Assembly: GCA_033557465.1 (NCBI GenBank)
Contig: CM066032.1
Span: 57,386,955 to 57,450,954, forward strand
DNA: 64,000 nt
Direction: 5' to 3'
DNA from: Ichthyophis bannanicus
Taxonomy: Eukaryota > Chordata > Amphibia > Gymnophiona > Ichthyophiidae
Part shown: one piece after another, positions 46,501-58,500 of the stretch
Position numbering within the stretch: the stretch's first letter is position 1
Layout of the letters: each line of letters starts with the position of its first letter
Notes under the pieces: model-generated
Seen by the model: the letters and a program-made list of their open reading frames with translations, nothing else
Told to the model about the DNA's origin: nothing
The model's database searches: none
Translations under genes and position numbers: made by a program

Positions 46501-49500
46501 ATCCCTTTGCCCTGAACTTCCCTCACTCTGCCCACTATCCCCTCATTGCACGCCTCCCTGACTTCACTGTACACACTTCACTTTTACCGTCTATGCAGTT
46601 GGGGTTCAGGGTGCTTTGTACATTTCTTTGCTGAACAGGTAATGTGCATTTTCTGCACACTCATTGCTTTACTGACACCATCTGATCTGTGTGTCTCTCT
46701 CCTAGCATCAGTCACAAGCTGGGTTGGACAGTGCTATAGAGATCCGCAGGGCAATGAGTTCCTGATTACAACCTGGCTCCTGAGAGGCGATGTTCCACAG
46801 ACAGAAGACTGGAAAGCTACAAGGTACAGTACTGGACACAACCTCTTATATTGTATAGAACTATGTCACTTCTTGCACAGCAAATTCACCTCAAATCATA
46901 ACTTAGGCTTAGTGCATGGAGTTCAGAATTGCCTCTCCACCCCCTGCCTTCCCTGCTCCCCCCTTGCCCACTTCCTTTCTAGCAACAGCGCTTTTGGTGT
47001 GGGACTTATATGGCTACAGCTTGAGTACCACAACGCTCCTCCTAATGACTTCACCGGCTTAAGGGGGAACACCGGTCTTTTGACCACAAAGCTTTTGTCC
47101 TTTGTGTGGGCTTGATTTGCTGGTCTCCACCTGCTCCGTGATTGAAAGGCTGTATGGCAACCTTGGGTTGCTCTGGCCCAGACCCCCAAAAATCCAGCTC
47201 TAGCAGCCTGACGTTTATTCAAATGCTGTCCTGGGCCCAAGCACCCCAGATAAGGTGCCTAAACCCCCTGAGTCCAAATGCCGCATTTGATGCCCATGTG
47301 CCTCTTCACTATGCACCCAGGTAATTACCTCATGTCTTGTGTTTCCAATGGATGGGGGGGAGGCAGGGGGGCTTGTTGCTCCTGGCATCCTCTCTCACTT
47401 CCTATGGGGGTGGGGTGGGGGCTGATCCCCAAGGAAATCTACTGGGAAGCACCTCAAAGAACAGTTTCTATAAGTCACTATAACTAGTGATTTCTAAAAG
47501 GTCTCACAGTCCTGTCAGGGACGTCGATCCAAGAACTCATGCCAAACGGTAACAGTCAAAAAGGCAACCACTGCCAACGAACAAATACACCCAACCAGGC
47601 GATGATGAAAAAAGATTATTGGATCCTACATAGCCAGATGCACCTTTGTCAGGAGTCAAAATGCATAAAACAATAAAGATTTAAAGCAAAATCTCATTCA
47701 TATGCAAAAGTCAAATTACATGAATATATATAAAAAATTATAAACACTGTGTTGACTTCACTGGCATTGAACGCTTTACCATATACCATTTCACTAGGCT
47801 TATAGACCACTTTTCTACCAGTCAAACTGAGTGGAGGAAGGGTCAGTATTATTCTATGTGATATTGCCAAAGTAACATAAACATAGTATAAATGATGGCA
47901 GATAAAGACCATGTAAATTTGTTAAATTCAGAAATTTAAAAAAAAGTTTCTTGGAAGCCCAGATGAGCTGTATTCCACACTTTAAGAAATGTGGAAGGAA
48001 GCCCAAAAAACTGCCAGCATGGTTTAAAGGTGAGGTCAGAGAGGTTGCTGTTGCAAAAAAAGCATCTTTCAGGAAATGTTTGTTTATTAATCATTTGATA
48101 TACCGCTCAGACCAAAAGGTATTAAAGCGGTTTACAATACTATATCATTTGAGGAAATAGGAAAAGAACGCCATATGTAAGATAGGACAGAATAGAGGAC
48201 AGAAACAGTCAAACAGACAAGAAGAGAAGAACAAGAACAGCAAGTTACCACAAATGCAGGCATCACGATCCAGTCCATGATATCAATGTAAACTGCCACG
48301 GTCCCTCAGGCGCGGGCCCGCCCCCTGCAGCGGCGATTTTACAGCCGTTGTTACTGGCTGATTGGCTGGCCTGAGGAGGAAGGGGGAGCTCCCGCTCTCA
48401 CCCCCATCGGGATCGCTGTTCTCATGCGCGCCCCCTGCAGCGGCGATTTTACAGCCATTGTTACTGGCTGATTGGCTGGCCTGAGGAGGAAGGGGGAGCT
48501 CCCGCTCTCACCCCCATCGGGATCGCTGTTCTCATGCGCGCCCCCTGCAGCGGCGATTTTACAGCCATTGTTACTGGCTGATTGGCTGGCCTGAGGAGGA
48601 AGGGGGAGCTCCCGCTCTCACCCCCGTCGGGATCGCTGTTCTCATGCGCGCCCCCTGCAGCGGCGATTTTACAGCCGTTGTTACTGGCTGATTGGCTGGC
48701 CTGAGGAGGAAGGGGGAGCTCCCGCTCTCACCCCCATCGGGATCGCTGTTCTCATGCGCGCCCCCTGCAGCGGCGATTTTACAGCCGTTGTTACTGGCTG
48801 ATTGGCTGGCCTGAGGAGGAAGGGGGAGCTCCCGCTCTCACCCCCATCGGGATCGCTGTTCTCATGCGCGCCCCCTGCAGCGGCGATTTTACAGCCGTTG
48901 TTACTGGCTGATTGGCTGGCCTGAGGAGGAAGGGGGAGCTCCCGCTCTCACCCCCATCGGGATCGCTGTTCTCATGCGCGCCCCCTGCAGCGGCGATTTT
49001 ACAGCCGTTGTTACTGGCTGATTGGCTGGCCTGAGGAGGAAGGGGGAGCTCCCGCTCTCACCCCCATCGGGATCGCTGTTCTCATGCGCGCCCCCTGCAG
49101 CGGCGATTTTACAGCCGTTGTTACTGGCTGATTGGCTGGCCTGAGGAGGAAGGGGGAGCTCCCGCTCTCACCCCCATCGGGATCGCTGTTCTCATGCGCA
49201 CCCCCTGCAGCGGCGATTTTACAGCCGTTGTTACTGGCTGATTGGCTGGCCTGAGGAGGAAGGGGGAGCTCCCGCTCTCACCCCCATCGGGATCGCTGTT
49301 CTCATGCGCGCCCCCTGCAGCGGCGATTTTACAGCCGTTGTTACTGGCTGATTGGCTGGCCTGAGGAGGAAGGGGGAGCTCCCGCTCTCACCCCCATCGG
49401 GATCGCTGTTCTCATGCGCGCCCCCTGCAGCGGCGATTTTACAGCCGTTGTTACTGGCTGATTGGCTGGCCTGAGGAGGAAGGGGGAGCTCCCGCTCTCA

Positions 49501-52500
49501 CCCCCATCGGGATCGCTGTTCTCATGCGCGCCCCCTGCAGCGGCGATTTTACAGCCGTTGTTACTGGCTGATTGGCTGGCCTGAGGAGGAAGGGGGAGCT
49601 CCCGCTCTCACCCCCATCGGGATCGCTGTTCTCATGCGCGCCCCCTGCAGCGGCGATTTTACAGCCGTTGTTACTGGCTGATTGGCTGGCCTGAGGAGGA
49701 AGGGGGAGCTCCCGCTCTCACCCCCATCGGGATCGCTGTTCTCATGCGCGCCCCCTGCAGCGGCGATTTTACAGCCGTTGTTACTGGCTGATTGGCTGGC
49801 CTGAGGAGGAAGGGGGAGCTCCCGCTCTCACCCCCATCGGGATCGCTGTTCTCATGCGCGCCCCCTGCAGCGGCGATTTTACAGCCGTTGTTACTGGCTG
49901 ATTGGCTGGCCTGAGGAGGAAGGGGGAGCTCCCGCTCTCACCCCCATCGGGATCGCTGTTCTCATGCGCGCCCCCTGCAGCGGCGATTTTACAGCCGTTG
50001 TTACTGGCTGATTGGCTGGCCTGAGGAGGAAGGGGGAGCTCCCGCTCTCACCCCCATCGGGATCGCTGTTCTCATGCGCGCCCCCTGCAGTGGCGATTTT
50101 ACAGCCGTTGTTACTGGCTGATTGGCTGGCCTGAGGAGGAAGGGGGAGCTCCCGCTCTCACCCCCGTCGGGATCGCTGTTCTCATGCGCGCCCCCTGCAG
50201 CGGCGATTTTACAGCCGTTGTTACTGGCTGATTGGCTGGCCTGAGGAGGAAGGGGGAGCTCCCGCTCTCACCCCCATCGGGATCGCTGTTCTCATGCGCG
50301 CCCCCTGCAGCGGCGATTTTACAGCCATTGTTACTGGCTGATTGGCTGGCCTGAGGAGGAAGGGGGAGCTCCCGCTCTCACCCCCATCGGGATCGCTGTT
50401 CTCATGCGCGCCCCCTGCAGCGGCGATTTTACAGCCGTTGTTACTGGCTGATTGGCTGGCCTGAGGAGGAAGGGGGAGCTCCCGCTCTCACCCCCATCGG
50501 GATCGCTGTTCTCATGCGCGCCCCCTGCAGCGGCGATTTTACAGCCATTGTTACTGGCTGATTGGCTGGCCTGAGGAGGAAGGGGGAGCTCCCGCTCTCA
50601 CCCCCATCGGTATCGCTGTTCTCATGCGCACCCCCTGCAGCGGCGATTTTACAGCCGTTGTTACTGGCTGATTGGCTGGCCTGAGGAGGAAGGGGGAGCT
50701 CCCGCTCTCACCCCCATCGGGATCGCTGTTCTCATGCGCGCCCCCTGCAGCGGCGATTTTACAGCCGTTGTTACTGGCTGATTGGCTGGCCTGAGGAGGA
50801 AGGGGGAGCTCCCGCTCTCACCCCCATCGGGATCGCTGTTCTCATGCGCGCCCCCTGCAGCGGCGATTTTACAGCCGTTGTTACTGGTTGATTGGAAAAA
50901 GGAGTCAAATGACAAAAATGGGAAACAACATAAGCACTGGCAAGTTAGATGCAAGGCACTGATAAGGCAGGCAAAGAGAGAATTTGAAAAAAAGCTTGCC
51001 ATGGAAGCAAAAAAGCATAATAAAAATGTTTTCAAGTACATTCATAGCAAGGTCCCGTGAGATAGTCTGTTGGAGTAAAAGGGGCACTAAGAGGGGACAA
51101 AGCCATAGCGGAGAGACCAAATGAATTCTTTGCTTCAGTCTTTACTGAGGAAGATGTAGAGAAGTTACCCATGTCTGAAATGGTATTTAAAGGTGATGTA
51201 TCTGAAAAATTGAAAGAAATATTGATAGACCAGGAAGATGTATTACAACTATTTGTTAATTTGTACTCAGGTATTTTTATTTATTTATTTAGCATACATT
51301 TATAACCCGCAACTTCCAGAGTTCAGTTGCGGTTTACAATAAAACAACAATCCACAAAGCAAAAGCTTAGTTTTACATTGAACATTTTGTAACAATAAAA
51401 GTAAATGTAAACAGCATGAACTTATGCATAATAACAAAATTGGCTGGTAAATTATATACAATAAACTATATACAAATATATGTTGTGGGTACTTTAGAAT
51501 TGAATCATGGTGTTTTTATAATAGTGTATTGTCTGTTAAGTTGTTGGAAATAGTATTACTCAGTCATGATTTTTAACCTTTATCTGAGTGTATCAAGGGG
51601 TTATCTATGTTGCCGTAGTGCATGGAGAATAAGTAGGTTTTTAGTTTTTTACGGAGTTCCATCATTTCGGTTATAGTTCGTAGGTCCTCCGGAAGGGAAT
51701 TCCAAATAGTTGGGGCAGCATGGGAAAAAGCTCTGTTGTTAGTTATCACAGGGTCCCACTGGTTGTCCTCCTTCTGCCATGTCTCTGAGATACCAATCAT
51801 ATCTAACTTCTCATTTAGTGCTATATATTCTAACTCTCCCATCTTATTTTTTAGACATGTAGCATTTGCATACAAGCATTTTAGAGGCTGTATTTTATTC
51901 CTATTAATCTGACTATTGGTAGGCAGGGGTAATTTGGAATCTTTAAGCTCTGTCTGCTCTGTAGTTAAGGTCCAACTAAAGGAGCAATTACCATGTGAAC
52001 TACTCAGGAAACCAGTCTATGCATGGTAAAAAAGAACTTTATTTGAAGAGATGTACAGGGTACCAGGAGAAAGGCAACTGCTGAATACAGAACACAGGCC
52101 GTATTTCGGCTACGCCTTCTTCAGGGGTATTTTGGCTCAAGAACACTGAAAACAGCATAAAATAATACACATCATTGAATAAATAATAAATAAACCATAT
52201 TAAAACCAGTCTAAAAAATACATGTAAAAATGGAAGCCATCTATAATTAACATAAAACAACCAAAAAGAAACATAAAGTAATAAAGGATGTTCATATAAA
52301 ACCACATCAACATAAAATAATAAAATGAATAAATTAGATACTATAAACCTTTGGGTTTTTTTATTAACATAGTAACATAGTAAATGACGGCAGATAAAGA
52401 CCAGTATGGTCCATCTAGTCTGCCCAGTAAGATGGCAAGTTATAAGATAAAGAGACAAAACTTCTAAAAGTGGTACATCACTTCAGTGACAACGTGTTAA

Positions 52501-55500
52501 AATTAGGGATTGTGGCACATATTATAAATAAAAACCATATCTCAGAAACCATTAAAGAATTCTCCCTCTGACAATCCTTCTGTGGTATCTGATAAAACTG
52601 AAGGGAGAGGAGAAACACCACAATTAATGACAAATCTAATAAGAGAAAACAAATCATGTAAATGTGAAACGAAAGTAAAAGAAGGAAGCAGGAGTGTAGG
52701 CAGAACATACACTTATTAGCAAACGTCCAGAAATTCCACCCATTGTTACGAAAACAAATCTAAGTGGACAGTGGGACAGTGCACCTAAATAAATTGCATG
52801 AAAGGGAAAACAGGCAGCTCATTCTTTAAATGCGGACAATAGTTTTCTAGTTGGCATATATAACGATGGTATACCTCCCAATTTTACTCACCCTACAAAA
52901 TGTACTTAAAAGGGGACACTAGAAAAAATCTTTTCTTTAAATTAGGCTACCTCCTATTCAAAAGCAGGTTGCCTTTCTCCCTGGTAACCCTGTACGTCTC
53001 TTCAAATAAAGTTCTTTTTTACCACGCATAGACTGGTTTCCTGCTCTGTAGTTAAGGACATTTGGGTTACTTTTGTCTTTATTGGAACCTTTCTGTCGAT
53101 ATGCCCTAACTTCAATCTTTTGCTAGTATCCTTCAAGGATACATCGTTCCAAACCATGCACTCTTCAGTGACTGTTGGCTTTCCCCTATTATCTACTTTA
53201 AAAGCTGCTCTATCTCCTTTTTAAAGGTTAATGCCAGGATAGGCGTTCCATCCCAGTTAAGGTGGCGCCTATCCCTTTGGAAGAGCCCCTCCTTTCCCCA
53301 CAATGTTCCTAACAAATCCAAAATCCTCTTCCTTGCACCATCATCTCATCCACGTTCCTATTCAAATCCAGGTTAAAAACTCATCTCTTCGAGGTTGCTT
53401 TTGGATCCTGAGCCCTTATTCTCCTGTGTACACGCACGTGTGTTTTAATCATTTCCTGTAAAGATCTACCCTAGTCCCCTGCCCTGTTTGTCTTTCTTGA
53501 GAGATTGAACATGACTAAAACTGAACTTTTTATCTTTCCCCCTAAGCTCTCCTCCCCCCTTCCTCCTTTCTCTATCACTTTTGACAATACTCTTCTTCCT
53601 GTTTCTCAGTCTGCAATCTTGAGGTCATCTTTGACTGCTCCCTTTCCTTCCCCACACATATTCAACTGATTGCTAAAGACTTTCGTTTCTTTGTCTATAA
53701 CATTAACAAATTCATCCCTTCCTTTCTGAACACACTACTAAAGCTCTTAGCCACTCCTTAGTCACCTCCTATCTCGACTATTGCAACCTCCTCCTTGCTG
53801 GTCTCCCTCAGAGTCATCTTCCGCCTCTTCAGTGCATTCAGAACTCAGCTGCGTGGCAAATCTACCACCAGCCTCGATACACTCATATAACACCTCTTCT
53901 GAAATCACTTCACTGGCTCTCCTTCCGTTTCCGTATCCATTTCAAACTTCTTCTAACTTTTACGTGCATTCACTCTACTGCCCCTCACAACCTTTCCTCT
54001 CTCTCCTCTCCCTACACTCTTCCTCGTGAACTCGGCTCCTCCTCTAGCTTTCTTCTCTCTATGCCCTTCTCTTCCACTGCCCCTCACGACCTTTCCTCTC
54101 TCTCCTCTCCCTACACTCTTCCTCGTGAAATCGGCTCCTCCTCTGGCTTTCTTCTCTCTATGCCCTTCTCTTCCACTGCCCCTCACGACCTTTCCTCTCT
54201 CCTCTCCCTACACTCTTCCTCATGAAATCGGCTCCTCCTCTGGCTTTCTTCTCTCTATGCCCTTCTCTTCCACTGCCCCTCACGACCTTTCCTCTCTCTC
54301 CTCTCCCTACACTCTTCCTCGTAAACTCTGCTCCTCCTCTGTCCTTCTTCTCCCTATGCCCTTCTCTTCCACTGCCCCTCATGACCTTTCCTCTCTCTCC
54401 TCTCCCTACACTCTTCCTCGTGAACTCGGCTCCTCCTCTGGCTTTCTTCTCTCTATGCCCTTCTCTTCCACTGCCCCTCACGACCTTTCCTCTCTCTCCT
54501 CTCCCTACACCCCTCCTCGTGAACTCGACTCCTCCTCTGGCTTTCTTCTCTCTATGCCCTTTTCTTCTACTGCCAAATCCAGACTTCAATCCTTTTGCCT
54601 CGCTGCTCCTTATGCCTGAAACAAACTTCCTGTATCTTTACGTCAGGTCTCATCTCTCTCCCTCTTCAAATCCATACAAATCTTCTTCCTCTTTCCTATC
54701 TTGCATTGTAGTTCTTTTTCCTTTTCTAGTCTTGGCCTTCTGTATAATTTGGTGATTGCACATCGTCCTGATGTTATAAAGGGCAATATATCAAATGGAA
54801 TAAACATAATGTAAACATAAACATAAAGACTTACCTCTTTGAGGCTGCTTTTGGATCCTAATCTCTTGTTCCCCACTGTGTCTCATCTCCCTATTGAAGC
54901 CCTTATTTCTCTTGCATTGTGCTGTCTGTCTTAGCTAGATTGTTAGCTCTACAAGGAGAGACTGTCTTTTATATGTGTGTGTACAGTTCTGCATATGTCT
55001 TGTAGCGCTATATAAATGATTAATAGTAGTAGTAGTAGTCTCTGGAGAAGGGATTCTCTCGGATGTGTATAGAGCTCTGTATGTCTTGTAGTGCTACATA
55101 AATGATTAATAGTAGTAGTAGTCTTTGGAGAAGGGACTCTTTCATATGTGTACAGTGCTGCGTATGTCTTGTAGCTCTCTATAAATGATAGTGGTAGTAG
55201 TAGTCACTGGAGAAGGGACTCTCATATGTGTACAGTGCTGCATATGTCTTGTAGCTCTATATAACTGATTAATAGTGGTAGTAGTAGTTTCTGGAGAAGG
55301 GACTCTCCTATGTGTACAGTGCTGCATATGTCTTGTAGCTCTATATACATGATTAATAGTGGTAGTAGTAGTGTCTGGAGGAGGGACTCTCTCGTATGTG
55401 TACAGCGCTGTGTATGTTTGTAGCTCTATATAAATGATTAATAGTGGTAGTAGTAGTGTCTGGAGAAGGGACTCTCATATGTGTACAGCGCTGTGTATGT

Positions 55501-58500
55501 CTTGTAGCTCTATATAAATGATTAATAGTGGTAGTAGTAGTCTCTGGAGAAGGGACTCTCTCATATGTGTACAGCGCTGTGTATGTCTTGTAGCTCTATA
55601 TAAATGATTAATAGTGGTAGTAGTAGTGTCTGGAGAAGGGACTCTCTCGTATGTGTACAGTGCTGTGTATGTCTTGTAGCTCTATATAAATGATTAATAG
55701 TGGTAGTAGTAGTCTCTGGAGAAGGGACTCTCTTGTATGTGTACAGCGCTGTGTTTGTCTTGTAGCTCTATATAAATGATTAATAGTGGTAGTAGTAGTG
55801 TCTGGAGAAGGGACTCTCATATGTGTACAGTGCTGCATATGTCTTGTAGCTCTATATAACTGATTAATAGTGGTAGTAGTAGTCTCTGGAGAAGGGACTC
55901 TCCTATGTGTACAGTGCTGCATATGTCTTGTAGCTCTATATAAATGATTAATAGTGGTAGTAGTAGTGTCTGGAGGAGGGACTCTCTCGTATGTGTACAG
56001 CGCTGTGTATGTTTGTAGCTCTATATAAATGATTAATAGTGGTAGTAGTAGTGTCTGGAGAAGGGACTCTCATATGTGTACAGCGCTGTGTATGTCTTGT
56101 AGCTCTATATAAATGATTAATAGTGGTAGTAGTAGTCTCTGGAGAAGGGACTCTCTCATATGTGTACAGCGCTGTGTATGTCTTGTAGCTCTATATAAAT
56201 GATTAATAGTGGTAGTAGTAGTGTCTGGAGAAGGGACTCTCTCGTATGTGTACAGTGCTGTGTATGTCTTGTAGCTCTATATAAATGATTAATAGTGGTA
56301 GTAGTAGTCTCTGGAGAAGGGACTCTCTTGTATGTGTACAGCGCTGTGTTTGTCTTGTAGCTCTATATAAATGATTAATAGTGGTAGTAGTAGTCTCTGG
56401 AGAAGGGACTCTCTCGTATGTGTATAGAGCTCTGTATGTCTTGTAGTGCTAAATAAATGATTAATAGTAGTAGTAATAGTCTCTGGCAAAAGGACTCTTG
56501 TATGTGTACAGCGCTGTGTATGTCTTCTAGCGCTATAAAAATGATTAATAGTATTAGTAGTAGTAGTCTCTGGAGAAGGGACTCTTGTATGTGTACAGCG
56601 CTGTGAACATAAGAACATAAGAACATAAGATATGCCATACTGGGTCAGACCAAGGTCCATCAAGCCCAGTATTCTGTTTCCAACAGTGGCCAATCTAGGT
56701 CATACGTACCTAGCAGTTTCCCCAAGGGACACAGGTTCCACAATGCTTGTATTGGTTCAAGCATTGATATCCTGGGTCCCTTCTTAATAATGGTTTATGG
56801 ACCTTTCCTCCAGGAACTTGTCCAAACCTTTTTTAAACCCAGCTACACTAACAGCCTTTACTACATCCTCCGGTAACAAATTCCAGAGTTTGATTACACG
56901 TTGAGTGAAAAAATATTTTCTTTTATTAGTCTTAAATAGTTTACCCTGTAGCTTCATTGCATGTCCCCTAGTCTTTCTATATTCTGATAAGGTAAACAAT
57001 CGATCTACGTTTACCCGTTCCACTCCGTTCATTAATTTATAGACTTCTATCATATCTCCCCTCAGCCGTCTCTTTTCCAGGTTAAAGAGCCCCAACCTTT
57101 TTAGCCTTTCTTCATAGGAGTAGCCTTCCATCCCCTTTACCATTTTGGTGGCTCTTCTCTGAACCTTTTCTAAAATTGCTATATCCTTTTTAAGATATGG
57201 CGACCAGAATTGCACACAATATTCAAGGTGCGGTCTCACCATGGAACGATATAGAGGCATTATAATATCTTTTGTTTTATTTTCCATTCCTTTCCTTATC
57301 ATACCTAGCATTCTATTTGCTCTCTTGGCCGCCGCTGCACACTGGGCCGAGGGTTTTAACATGGTATCCACAAGGACGCCTAAATCTTTTTCTTGGGTGG
57401 TGGTTCCTAATGTGGAACCTTGCATCGTGTAACCATAGTTTGGGTTGTTCTTCCCTAGGTGCATAACCTTGCACTTCTCCACATTAAATTTCATCTGCCA
57501 TTTTGATGCCCAGTCTTCCAATTTATCAAGATCCTCTTGCAATTTTCCACAATCCTCCTGGGTTTTAACAACTTTAAATAGTTTTGTGTCATCAGCAAAT
57601 TTGATAACCTCACTCGTTATTCCACTTTCCAGGTCATTTATGAATATGTCAAAAAGCAGCGGACCCAGCACAGATCCCTGGGGTACACCACTATTCACCT
57701 TTCTCCATTGGGAAAATTGGCCATTTAGCCCTACCCTCTGCTTTCTATCTTTTAACCAGTTCCTGATCCACAGTAGTACACTGCCTCCTATCCCATGACT
57801 CTTTAGTTTTTGCCAAAAGTCTCTCATGAGGGACCTTGTCAAAGGCTTTCTGAAAGTCCAGATACACAATATCAACCGACTCACCTTTGTCCACCTGTTT
57901 ATTCACTCCTTCAAAAAACATAACAGATTAGTAAGACAAGATCTTCCTTGTCTAAAGCCATGTTGGCTGTCTCCCATTAGGTCATGACTATCTATATGCT
58001 GAGTAATTTTATTCTTTATGATGGTTTCTACCATTTTTCCCGGTACTGATGTCAGGCTCACCGGTCTGTAGTTTCCCGGATCACCCCTCGAACCCTTTTT
58101 AAAAATTGGTGTTACATTGGCGATCCTCCAATCCTCAGGTATTAGAGATGATTTTAATGATAGTTCACAGATTACTGATAGCAGGTCTGCAATCTCAAAT
58201 TTCAGTTCTTTCAACACCCTTGGATGTATACCATCCGGCCCAGGTGATTTGCTACTCTTCAGTTTATCTAATAGTTGTAGGACATCTTCCCGATGTATCG
58301 ATATTTCCTTCAATTCTTCCACACCTTTAAATACCACTTCAGTCGTGGGTAACATCCCTACATCTTCCTCAGTAAAGACCGAAGCAAAGAATTCATTCAG
58401 TCTCTCCGCTATCGCCTTGTCGCCTCTTAGTGCTCCTTTAACCCCTTTATCATCTAATGGACCAACTGACTCTCTCACGGGTTTTTTTGCTACGAATGTA

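Noticed and set aside
47530..47680. Fourth hammerhead motif (minus strand)
   Set aside because: It has a CTGACAA-like stretch on minus but no GAAA at the right spacing and no stem III.
48321..50893. CRISPR array
   Set aside because: The 110-bp units are identical along their whole length with no unique spacers, and the genome is vertebrate.
50661..51060. Protein-coding gene at the end of the GC-rich array
   Set aside because: Frames there mix the 110-bp repeat with the resumed CR1 fragment; the recognisable part is LINE coding sequence.
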